Assembly (NCBI GenBank): GCA_016271365.2
Contig: CM057456.1
Location: forward strand, 161,498,501 to 161,562,500
Source of the DNA: Neoceratodus forsteri
Lineage: Eukaryota; Chordata; Ceratodontiformes; Ceratodontidae
DNA length: 64,000 nt
Direction of reading: 5' to 3'
Under the pieces are notes generated by a model, which did no database searches, was not told where the DNA came from, and saw nothing but the letters and a program-made list of their open reading frames with translations. Position numbers and translations under genes: made by a program. Within the stretch, counting starts at the first letter, position 1. Each line of letters begins with the position of its first letter. Below, piece by piece: positions 34,915 through 44,371 of the stretch.

Positions 34915-35345
34915 ATCTGCATGCGACTTACAACAAAACATCCTACTAATGGCAAATGGTCCCCTTCAGGTACTGTAGGCACTAAAAATGAGAGTTAATT
35001 AGCAGGTTAGTCAGTTTGAAAGCATCAGATTAACAGGCACGGATTTCTAAATATAGGGGTGCTCCCTGACACCAGGAAGCCCCAACCTGCTTCAGAGCTG
35101 CACAATTCCTGATCAAAAGTAATAAACAATAGGTAGAAAATACAATTTCTCCAGAGAACTCTTTCTATGCTGCTACCCCCTCAGTGGTACAGCTGAAACT
35201 GAGGTCAGCTGCTGCACCTGGAATGTTCATGTCACTGGGGTTCTATGTTGCGGTCATAGCCTTTGAGTTGTTCCACTATCCCTATTGGGGGAGCACATTA
35301 TCTGTATATATTAACCATTGATGATCGTGTTGGAGCTTCCAGAAA
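34915..35345 (-). repeat. ~430-bp dispersed repeat, minus-strand copy
   Basis: Reverse complement of the repeat at 19195-19620, with the same order of shared blocks. Seen on the plus strand are gacaccaggaagccccaac, cacaattcctgatcaaaag and ctatgctgctaccccctcag. The two copies are about 15.3 kb apart and inverted, and the L1/CR1 block lies between them. Confidence 0.75.
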
Positions 35346-36355
35346 AGGACATTTTGGTGCATATGAAGGAATTTCACCGACTTGTTCATTCTCTTTTTTG
35401 TTTTGTGTTTACAAAGATTGCTTAATGTGATGTCTACAGACTGTTCCATGTATAAAGTCTAGTCTTCTTTTTAGAATAGAACTTAACTTGGTGTGATTCA
35501 AGTAGAATTCATTCACTAGGAGTTTTTTTTTTTTTTTTTATCAGAAAGTTGTCCCCTAAATCCCACTTTTAAATTATTTTCAAAAAGGATATAAGCAGTC
35601 CCAAGTATTCAAGAAAATTGGTAGCTTCTTTACTAAGTATAATGGCACATAACTTTCTAAGCTGATGCACACTTTTCCATTTCTGTGAGCCCACTGAAAG
35701 GCTCTGTTTTCTTCCTAAACAATAAAATAGATTTGAATATGGTTTCCGTTTTGAAATCTGAATATCTTCCATTTATGCTTTCTGTTTCTTGACTCGAGCA
35801 AAATTTGGCAGAACATGTGACATTTGCTGTAGCTGTACCATTAGTTACGATGCACCTTAGATCTGCTTCTTTATCAAGATTTACCAGTCATGTTTTTTAC
35901 ACCTATGATACGATTATTCAGGGTAAGTACTGTACTTCTATGTTAAATCCCTATTTTTGGCCACTTATAACTCGGATATCTTTTGATCCAGGAAACTGCA
36001 GTCAGCATGCCTGCCCATTTTGGTAGGATCTTCAGACCCTGAACATTTGGTAAAAATTGGTCTGGTAGCTTATATAAGCTACAGAATGGCTAAAACATGT
36101 GAAAGTATTTTAAGGTACTCTTCTTAGGAAAGGAAAACAGAGAAATGGTAAATATTTGAACCTGCAGTTTTCAAGTTTGTACTTGTCACAAATGTGGTAC
36201 TTGTGGGATTTTATCATGAGGTCTTTTCACACGCCTGTTATTGCATTCCATGACACAGTGGAATGTGAAAACAAGTGACAATTGCAATGCCGTTAGTGCA
36301 TTCCCCTGTCCTTTGCCCCGCCCCCAAGTGACATTCTAGCAGTGGGAGGTCATCC
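35346..36355. other. No gene recognised
   Basis: AT-rich DNA with a T-run at 35523-35540. No open frame above 73 codons and no repeat match. Confidence 0.45.
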
Positions 36356-37312
36356 CCAGTGCCAGAAACCACCCCACCAAAGTTAGTCTGGTACCAGGAG
36401 CCCGTCTGTGGAGTTGGCACCCCTCCAACTTAAAGTCAAGTAACAGGAGTCTGTTCCTGGTGCTGGTAAACATCTTCACAACACATAAAGGGAAGGTCCC
36501 CATAGGCTTTTTTTCTGTTTTACCTGTGTAGTTTGCAGGCATGAACAATGATTGCCTGTATTGCACCCTTATAATTTCATCAGCATTTAAATCCAACTGA
36601 AGTTACTCAAGTCTGGTGTGTGAACCTGTTGGACTCCATTACAAAGGTCATGAACCGATTCATGCCAGCCGTCATGGGATTCAGTGATGCTATAGGGCTA
36701 AACACCCGCCATCCACCGTTCCTCCCTCCCAAGTTAAAGGCTGTCTCCTGGAATCCACGCTTGGTGCCAGTAAACACCCCCAATGCCACCCTCACCTGAA
36801 GGTAATGACTGGCACTGGGAATCCATCCCTGGTGCCCGTAAGCATCCCCTCCTTCACACACATTCACACTTCCCTCAGAGTTAAAGGTTGGTACCAGGAA
36901 TCCATCCCTGCTTCCTGTAAGCACCCCATGCATATTATGGATGTCGGGGTATCCCATTTTCACAGTATACCGTGGTATTTGATATCATATTATTGATGCT
37001 GTGGGCAGTTTCTGATACCCTGATAATCATGGTTCACAGCATACTGCAGTTTTCAGGCCCTTCGGCTAATATTTAGGGGTAATTTTAAGAACAGCTGTTT
37101 GTTCTGTGTCATCTCCCCCAGCACAAGACCTTAGAGACTTTTGTATAAAAATGATTACTTCAATAATACTGTGGTATTTGCAATAACTGGTATTCTGTGT
37201 TATGGTTATCGTACAGTCTAAATTTGATACCATGACATCCCTAATACACATACACCCTTGCTGTAAAGTTAAAGGCTGACATTGGGAACCGATTCCTGGT
37301 GCTGTCTTGCCA
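36356..37312 (+). repeat. Degenerate minisatellite, ~70-80-bp unit, interrupted
   Basis: Units share ttaaaggctg..accaggaatcc and ccctggtgcc.gtaagcacccc. Clear copies have gaatcca at about 36751, 36819 and 36898. A more diverged copy lies at 36390-36480 and another at 37265-37312, beyond the inserted hAT MITE. The tract at 36490-36730 is unrelated. No coding function is apparent. Confidence 0.65.
36936..37243. mobile_element. hAT-type MITE with target-site duplication
   Basis: The ends are inverted: tatggatgtcggggtatc at the left matches the reverse complement of gataccatgacatcccta at the right (16 of 18). The flanking 8-mers are atgcatat (36928-36935) and atacacat (37244-37251). They differ at two positions, both transitions, which fits a decayed 8-bp target duplication. 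The taggGATG-type end and 8-bp duplication are typical of hAT elements. At 308 bp it has no coding capacity. It interrupts a minisatellite unit that resumes on the other side. Confidence 0.82.
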
Positions 37313-37935
37313 GTACAACTTGTCCACCTCTACTAAATGGAACATGAATCCCATTTACTGTAACTGTACAAAGCCTTCGTCAGCAGCTTGCCTCAGTGCT
37401 TCGTACTGCTGTCCAACCCAACTTGTCAACGAGGCAACACTGTTCTGCAACAGGATTAGATACTGGTTTGAAGACAGCCACTCATTTGTTCCCCTGAATG
37501 CATAACCTAACTTTCATTCTTTGAACTTTTAATTTGGGGCCTTCCCCCCCTCCCAGTGTACTGTATCTGTAACAACACGTCTTCAGGTGGGGCTGTTTTT
37601 TTTTTTTCCTTGTTATTAATACTATGCTATGGACCTTCTCTGTTTTGGAGTGTGACAAGTGCACTCCTTGTTTTCTGTTCCCAACACAGGTGTATTATGC
37701 CAGCCCCTGCCGTGATGCTGGCTGCCCACTCCACACATTGCTGAGCTAAATATACCAAACATGTGCACACAAACACATTGGCACCATGGACAAACCAATA
37801 AGCAACCAAAATAAATGAATGCACTCAAGCAGGGTAGAGTCCAGGCTAGTAGTGAATTTCATATTTTAATTATTGAAAAAGAAGGCATCCAAGCAAGCCT
37901 CCTCTGTAGTGAAAAGCAGACTACTCGTTGTTGAG

Positions 37936-37936
<1 letters not shown>
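37313..37936. other. No gene recognised
   Basis: Short frames only. T- and C-rich runs are present near 37545 and 37595. Nothing assigned. Confidence 0.45.

Positions 37937-37969
<33 letters not shown>
37937..37969 (+). repeat. (CT)n microsatellite
   Basis: About 15 consecutive CT dinucleotides. Confidence 0.97.
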
Positions 37970-37970
<1 letters not shown>

Positions 37971-38413
37971 CTGATGTCAGATTTTCCAGAGTGCAACAAC
38001 CCCAAAAACATTCCCTGACTTCCTGACTAATTTGCCTACGCTGTCATTTTTTTCCCATCGTAATATGCATTACCCTTTTCTCTTTTACTGATGTAACTGC
38101 TGGCTCATTAGTCATTCTTCTTTGTTCATTTAATTTTGGGCATGCTTCTGGAGCAGCATAACTCAAATGTCCCCCTGCCCTGCATTTAACATGCTGAAAA
38201 GGATGCAGGTTTTAAAATTGCATGGTGACTCAAATCCAGTATATGGGTGAGACAGGGCTAGAAATAATTTTTTGTGGATGGCTGCCCAAGGGACAGTTGC
38301 AATATTATTTTGACTGTCCCGCAGAGTTTGTATGTGCCCTGTTGGTTTTTGTTTATTAATTCTACATTTCTGTTTCCAAATACCAGCTAATAATAAGTGT
38401 ACCCCCTGGCTGG

Positions 38414-38600
38414 GACAGTGCCCTGAAAAGAGCTTAGTAACTGATGGTACGCATTGTAAGGTGCCCTGAAAAGGGCTACTAAATATTACCCATTGGCTGA
38501 CACATGGTCCTGAAAAGAACTTAAATGTGCTGCCATTTCACTACCCTTATAACGGCTTTTAATTTTCTTCCCCCTCCTGCTCCGTAGTAGCTCTGATGAG
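38414..38600 (+). repeat. Degenerate ~45-bp minisatellite, left block
   Basis: The motif ccctgaaaag is found at 38421 and 38464, and cctgaaaag at 38509, each followed by a/ggctt-like sequence. A last related piece (ggcttttaat) lies near 38555. The same motif with the same tail recurs at 46135-46310, beyond a 7.5-kb stack of insertions. Confidence 0.65.
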
Positions 38601-38640
38601 GGTGCTTAATTAACTCCCTTCTGCTCTGCCCCGACAAGCC

Positions 38641-38878
38641 ACGGTGTCAGCGTGGCTCAGTTGGTAGCACGTCTGCCTCTGGACCAGAAGATCATGGGTT
38701 CTCGTCCGACACCAGGATTGGACTTGTACCTAAAATACTGGCACCTGAGTGCAGTATCCCATCCTGGTGCTGTCCTGGTGGAAGTAAAAGAACCCAGTGC
38801 ATTCTTCGCAAAGAGAGTAGGGGCCATTCCCGGTGCCCTGGCCAACATTTCCCTTCCTGTAAAACTGGTTCATGCAGT
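38641..38878 (+). mobile_element. V-SINE-type SINE, 5' part (tRNA-like head and body)
   Basis: A tRNA-like head carries an A box (tggctcagttgg, 38653-38664) and a B box (ggttctcgtcc, 38697-38707). The body follows with gcacctgagtgcagtat, gtggaagtaaaagaaccc and ggtgccctggccaacattt, the same order as the fragment at 4180-4370. The element stops at 38878, where an A/T-rich LINE tail starts. Its 3' tail reappears at 42780-42870, so a LINE has split the SINE. Confidence 0.8.
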
Positions 38879-39441
38879 TGTTTTTATTTATTTATTTCAA
38901 ATTCGGATTAATATCTTAGAGCTGTGGGCTTGTTTACAAAGGCTCCAAGTCAATGGGGAATACAAGACAATGACAGGTAATGATACATTGCAGAACAGAA
39001 AGACATCAACAGACAAGTAATATTAGTGTGCAGTTACAACGTTAAGCTGGGCACAGCAAGTGAGGAGAAACAGGACTACACTTGAGAAATATATTAATGC
39101 TACACTAATTAAGTGCAGTACAGTGTTTAACAGTCGAGTTACAGTCGAGACGGGGCACTCCCAGATTACATAAATGCAGTTTTAGCAGCCAAGGTGAGGC
39201 TTTGTCATTGGGAGGTAGTAGATGGTGGGAGATGGGGAGGGGGAGGTGGGCAGTTGTGGGAATAGGAGGGTGGGAGTGAGAGAGAGTACGGTTTGATGGG
39301 TGCGATAAATGGCTGTCAGCAGCCATGGGTTACCAGAAACACTGGCAGTCAGATTTGCTGGCAAGAAGAGATCGAAGCCCATTTTTAAAGAGGCCAAGTT
39401 TGGGGGAGTCGGCAAGGTCTGCAGGCAGATCGTTGAACCAT

Positions 39442-39877
39442 TTAGGCCCACAGTAGGAGAGGAATCTTTGGCCTAGGGTGGTTCGTTTTGAAGGGAACAG
39501 TTAGGACAGCCCTGGAGGCACTCCTAGTGTATTTAGTTGGTTGTGCAGGCTCAAAGAGGGCTGAAGTAGCACTAGGCATGGACCCCATCAAGGACTTTTT
39601 TTGCACGGAGGCAATCCTGGTATTGGAGTCTGTGGTGGAGTGGGAGCCAGCCAGTTTCCTTGTATAGGTCACAAGAGTGAGTCATTTTGTGTACTCTCAG
39701 GACCAGGCGGCAGGCCTTGTTGAGGATGGTTTTGACCCTTTTAAGCACAGTGTCTGTGCCTGCCCTGCATATGACAAGACCATAATCCACAGATGATGGA
39801 ACTGAGCTGCACATAACGAGTTTCAGGGCAGCCGGTGTCATAGAGGTATGGTGTCTGTACAGGATGCCAAGCTTCAT
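39442..39877 (-). pseudogene. LINE copy 2, C-terminal region
   Basis: The frame at 39572-39877 begins MKLGILYRHHTSMTPAALKL and carries SVDYGLVICR, ILNKACRLV, SCDLYKETGWLPLHHRLQ and an abrupt end. The next frame (39442-39672) continues the region. Block order matches copy 1 at 7.7-8.2 kb and copy 3 at 62.4-62.7 kb. Confidence 0.8.
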
Positions 39878-39969
39878 GTTAGTGGACTTTGGCAGTTGCT
39901 CAGCATGGACAGTGAAGGTGAGAGTGTCATCAAGGTGAATCCCTAAGTACTTGAATGTGTTGACTTGGT

Positions 39970-40700
39970 CTAGAGCTTCTCCTTCGCTACTAAGTATATG
40001 CAGTGAGGATCCTTGAATTTTGCTCTGTGGGGTATTGAAGAGTATGCTCTTTGTCTTTTAGTAGTTGAGTAGCATTTTTTTTCTAAACCAGGATTCCAGT
40101 GCATGAAACTTGAGCTGAAGTTCCGAGCTAATTGATCCCAGGTCTTTCCCTGGGATGGAGATAACTGCATTGTCAGCATAGAGTACGGAGTGAGCAGGAC
40201 AGGTAGAAGGCATGTCATTTATGAAGAGGCTGAATAAGAGAGGACCGAGGAAAGAACCTTGCGGAACCCCTTGATTTATCTCCCTGGGTTCAAAGATTGT
40301 ATTGCCGATCCTGACCCGTTGAGATCTGTGGGTGAGGTAACTATGGAACCAGGCCATAGAGTCCATTGACAGTCCTGTAGTGAGGAGACATTTCAGTAGC
40401 AGTTGGTGATTGACCGTGTCAAAGGCCTAGGTGAACTCTATGAAGATAGACCCCACTGCCATACCTTTATCCAGGGCCCCATAAAGCTGAGTGGTATACT
40501 CTACTAACGCGGTGACGGTGGAGTGGGTTTGTCGGAATCCATGTTGTTGCAAGTAGAGAAGGCTGTGCTTTTCCAGGTACTCAGTTAGTTCTTCTGAGAG
40601 CACCCTTTCAAGTGCTTTGGAGAGGGGGTAAACTCGAGATAGGCTGGAAGTTTGCCAGATTAGCTCTGTCTCCTGATTTTAAAAACAAGCATGACTAGAG
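39970..40700 (-). pseudogene. LINE copy 2, reverse transcriptase
   Basis: The 102-codon frame at 40058-40366 has a WFHSYLTHRSQRVRIG block, NQGVPQGSFLGPLLFSLFIND (motif B) and the active site VLYADNAVI. The second aspartate of YADD is an asparagine (AAT), so the enzyme would be inactive. Upstream, 40430-40690 carries the remaining palm motifs in broken frames, including a KAFD-type block interrupted by a stop near 40430. Confidence 0.85.
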
Positions 40701-40719
40701 CCTCTTTCCACCTGTCAGA

Positions 40720-41290
40720 CTAGATGCCAGATCTCAGCGAGGCATTGAATACCTTGCTGAGAGGTGCCACAAGTTCATTTATTGTGAGTGCTACCATCTT
40801 CATATTGATCATGTCACTACCCAGCCTGGTCTTACCAAGGACCCGTCTGATATAATTGACGGTCTCAACTGGGGAAATTTGCCTGAAGTAGAACGTTGGG
40901 GTATCATTATACCGTGGTGTTGGAGTGTTGAGGTTGTGCTGCTGGCCTGCAAGGGTGTGATTCAGGTATTCAGGTGGCAACACATTGCTGAGGTCCGTGA
41001 AGGCAACATTAAAAGCATCAGCAATTTCCTTAGGGCCTTGCAATGTGCCCAAGGTGGTAACTATAAGGTCTAGTGGGGTACTTGAGGCTCTACCTGTGAG
41101 AGATTTTACAGAGTCCCAGAACTCCCTCCCTCCCTCTACCTCCAGTCTTTCCTAGGAGGTCATTGTAGTAAGCGGCTTTTGCCAGCCGTATGAATTTTGT
41201 GCAGGTATTTCTAGCTGCCTTATACACTTGGGAGTCAGCTGGATTCCAAGTGGCTCTGGCCCTGTGCCACAGGTGATCACTGAGATGCAT
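40720..41290 (-). pseudogene. LINE copy 2, linker between endonuclease and polymerase
   Basis: Frames at 41090-41290 (SDHLWHRARATWNPADSQ, KAARNTCTKFIRLAKAAYY) and 40720-41052 (FYFRQISPVETVNYIRRVLG) match the linker of copy 1 at 9.25-9.75 kb. The basic stretch is thought to contact nucleic acid in related LINEs. A frameshift lies between the pieces. Confidence 0.78.
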
Positions 41291-41338
41291 GCGTTCAGTT
41301 AGAGGGCTTGACAGCCAGGGGTTGGGGATACCTCTGGC

Positions 41339-42299
41339 TTACTTTGTTTTGTAAGGAGCAAAGATGTCGCAGGCTTTCGTGAAGATACTGCAGAGGTAAA
41401 CCAGTGCTTGGTTTCCATCCTTGACTCTATCCAGTGGGGACCAGTCAATCCCTTTAAGGTAGTGCCTGAAGGAGTCTAGTTGACCAGGCCTTAGTGATCT
41501 GTTCCTGGTGGTCTTAGGCTTACTCTTGGTGAACTTGTTAGTCCAGGTAAATAGTTCAGGGGAGTGGTCACTGATGGTGTCGGGTAGGACTGTAACCTCT
41601 GAGATATGTTCAGGATAGGAGGAGAATAACCAGTCGATGAGGGTGCTGGTTCCTGTATGGTAGTTTTGCCTGGTGGGTTGTGTGACCATTTGGGTACAGG
41701 TAAAGGCCGGCAATGTGGTCTCTAGCTGTGGCTGCGTCCTGTGCTTGCCAATTAATGTTGAAGTCCCCTATGATTATATGTTCCCAATTTAGTTTGTTCT
41801 GTTCAAGGTGGCTTATGAGCTGTGGGAAGCCAGTGGGTAGCATCCCAGGAGGCAGGTATGCTGTGGATAATAGTAGCACTTTGTTTTGTTGTCCAATATT
41901 AAGTTTCAGTGTTAGAAACTGTGCTTCCTTGGTGTGGAAGCTAATGGGCTGTATTTGCCTTTTGATGTCACTGTTGAGGTAAACCAGGCAGCCACCCCCT
42001 CTTTTTGAGGTACGGTCCTGCCAGAACAGATTGTATCCAGAAAGGGCAATTGCTGAGTCTGGGATCTTTGATGATAACCACGTTTCTGTTAGGGAGATGA
42101 CGTCAGGATCAATCTGGGCCACTGAGGCCTGAAATTGTGGCAGTTTGGAGAGAAGGCTGAAAATATTCAGGGATACGATTTTTAGATGACCTGGACTGTT
42201 GGTACAGTTGGAGGAGCCTGGGCCAGGGTTAGGGTGCACATTTCCAGACATCAGGAGCATTAGCAAGATTAACTTTCTCATACAATAGGACAAAGTCAC
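41339..42299 (-). pseudogene. LINE copy 2, ORF2 start: 2A-like leader and endonuclease
   Basis: From the ATG at 42299, a short hydrophobic leader (KLILLMLLM) runs into SGNVHPNPGP (42219-42248), a 2A-like motif. The endonuclease follows with LKIVSLNIFSLLSKLP, ISLTETWLSSKIPDSA, SKRGGGCLVYL, IIGDFNINW and, after a frameshift near 41640-41700, TISDHSPELFTW. The ETW, GDFN and SDH boxes all keep their key residues, unlike copy 1. The endonuclease nicks target DNA to prime reverse transcription. Confidence 0.87.
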
Positions 42300-42779
42300 C
42301 TTGCTCGATGCTTCGCAAATAGCCCCTCCGCATCTGCCATAGTAGTAGCCAGATAGTCTACCAATTAGGAGAGCGGCTACTGGGACTGTGCTGGGCAGGG
42401 TGGCTTGTAGTGTGTGGGGCTCAGCTTTAGCGTGGTAGGTCTGCTGGGATCATGGGGTGTCCCTCCGTGATTGTGTAGCAGGGGTAGAATTGAGATGGTA
42501 AGGGTGGTTGATATCTCAGGGTGCATGGTTCCATTTGCTTTGTCATCCAGTGTGCATTGGGACAGGGTGATTAGAAGTCCTAATAACATGCACAGTTTAA
42601 TTTTGTGATGTGAGGTACAAATCTAGTAGTAGTAGTATTATAGCTATGAGTGGATGGTGGGGGGAGTAAGGTACTCAGAGGCTGGTATATAGATAGATAG
42701 CCAGGTTTATGTATTGGTGTAAATTTTGGCCAAGGATGTGTGTGGGCGTTGATGTGCGATATGGCCGCCACTACACATT

Positions 42780-42872
42780 GTCACTTCACTAACAAGCTAG
42801 CATTGCTTGTAAAGTGCTTTGGGATACATTGTGTATGAAAATCACTATATAAATGCTGATTCTTCTTCTTCT
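42780..42872 (+). mobile_element. V-SINE-type SINE, 3' tail
   Basis: Contains tgcttgtaaagtgctttggg, atacattgtgtatgaaaatc and actatataaatgct, then a (ttc)n run. This is the LINE-derived tail expected at the end of the SINE interrupted at 38878. It provides direct evidence that the 3.9-kb LINE inserted inside the SINE. Confidence 0.78.
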
Positions 42873-42931
42873 TCAGTCCGCTTCGTCTGCTGCTGCGTAG
42901 ATCCCCATTGCTTGGTAGTCCTGGCAAAGGC

Positions 42932-43368
42932 TTTTTTTTTTTTTTTTTTTTTAACATAGTTATTGCTTCCGTTACTGGCGCTGGTGGAAGATATGCCTGC
43001 CTATCTGGTCCTGCCCGGCTGTGGACCATCAAAGGACCTGGTGTTGGGGGATTTCCCCTTAGTTTCCCCCTTGTGCCTCCTCCTCCAAGGACACTGGCAC
43101 AAAGGACTAATCTCCAGGCTGGTGATAAGCTGACACGTCTCAGCCAGGTGTCGTCTGGCATTCTCCCCCTCCTTGCAACACTGTCCTTGCACTGCCACCC
43201 ATGCATCTACAGGTGGCTGTGTCAGAGCAGTGTGACAGCCTTCCCTCACAGAGGAGGAGAGAACAATCCTTCCCTCCCCAGTCAGCTCCCAGTGACCTTG
43301 ATTCGTTCCCAAACCTGGGTCGCTGGCATTGTGAGTGGTAGTGCTGCTGCTGCACCATAGGGCCAGCT
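42932..43368 (-). mobile_element. tRNA-derived SINE (ggccagcccggtgg family), copy 1
   Basis: Reading on the minus strand from 43368, the sequence has the head of the family found at 53.5 and 56.0 kb, including atgccagcgacccaggtttg (B-box region) and gggagctgactgggg. It ends in a long A-tract, seen as a T-run at 42932-42953. The flanks ctggcaaaggc (42921-42931) and ctgacaaagtc (43369-43379) match at 9 of 11 and probably are the target duplication. At ~437 bp it is shorter than its relatives. Confidence 0.78.
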
Positions 43369-43432
43369 CTGACAAAGTCTGTTACTCCGCCTCCCTATCA
43401 CCTGAGTCCTTCCTGCCCTGAGCAGGAGAGAC

Positions 43433-44300
43433 AGGCAGGGGAGAAGAGGGGGAGGAGTAGCTCTCTATGTAAAGGAAGGGATAAAAGCAACTGAACAAAA
43501 GAGTAAACAGGGAGGAGAGGAGGCACTGTGGGTCACCTTGGAGACTGGAAAGGGCACCACAATCCGCACAGGGGTTGTGTACAGACCCCCATGTCAGGGG
43601 GAGGGAATGGACAAGGATATGATAGAAGGCATTCTTAGAATGGCAGAGAAAGGGGAGATACTATTGATGGAGACCTGAGTATGCCAGATGTTAACTGGAG
43701 CACATTTGCTGCAGCCACATCCAAGAGCAGGGCCATTCTTGATGCCCTACAGTTGGCAGGCATTAGACAGCTAGTTTCAGAACCCACTCATGAGGGAGCA
43801 ATCTTAGACCTCGTACTCTCAAACAGGAGCAGTGAGAGGATCTCATCTAGAAGTGGGTTGCCATCTGGGGACAAGTGACCATCAAACAGTGTGGTTCATG
43901 TTAAACTCAGCTATAGAGTCAAGCCATACAAAAGTGAGGGTACTGGACTTTAGGAGAGCTGACTTTGGCAAGATGGGAGAGTGCCTCAGAAAAGCACTAG
44001 CAAACAGGCTAGAAGGAAGTGTGGAACAACAATGGGGAATCATCAAAACTGCCATCACAGAGGCAGCAAGCCTTTGTGTGAAGCAAATAAACAAATCAAA
44101 CGAAAGAAAAGCCACTATGGTTCTCAAAAGAGGTGGCTGTGAAGTCAGGAAGAAAAGATAGCATTCCGAAGTATAAGGAAACACAGAAGGAGCAGGACAG
44201 AGAGCTGTACCAGTTAAGGCAGAAGGAAGCAGGAGGGAAGTCAGAATAGCAAAGGCCCAAACTGAGGAAAAGATAGCCAACTCAGTTAAGAAGGGGATAA
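43433..44300 (+). pseudogene. CR1 endonuclease C-terminal half and linker
   Basis: Carries VALYVKEGI, VVYRPPCQGEGMDKDM and EKGEILLM, after which the GDFN box is damaged by a deletion (ggagacctgagtatg). MPDVNWSTFAAATSKSRAI and GTSDHQTVWFMLNS at 43872-43915 follow. The linker VLDFRRADFGKMGECLRKAL follows in the same frame as SDH. The loss of the DFN residues would abolish nicking. Confidence 0.83.
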
Positions 44301-44371
44301 ACCTTTTATAGGTACATCAGCGGCTGAGAAGACAAAGGGAGGGTAGTGAGGCTGAATAGAATGAACGGTGG

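Larger units (their letters stand above)
38879..42779 (-). mobile_element. Jockey-superfamily (L2/CR1-like) LINE, copy 2, near full length
   Basis: About 3.9 kb on the minus strand, from some 480 bases of 5' untranslated DNA (42300-42779) through ORF2 to a 3' untranslated region and a (ataaa)n-like tail at 38879-38896. ORF2 opens with an NPGP-containing leader, then endonuclease, linker, polymerase and C-terminal region. It is the best-preserved copy of the family in the window, but frameshifts separate at least five blocks. It lies inside a V-SINE-type SINE. Confidence 0.88.

Noticed and set aside
38641..38720. A functional tRNA gene
   Set aside because: A and B boxes are present but the sequence continues into a SINE body, with no matching acceptor stem or terminator at the right place.
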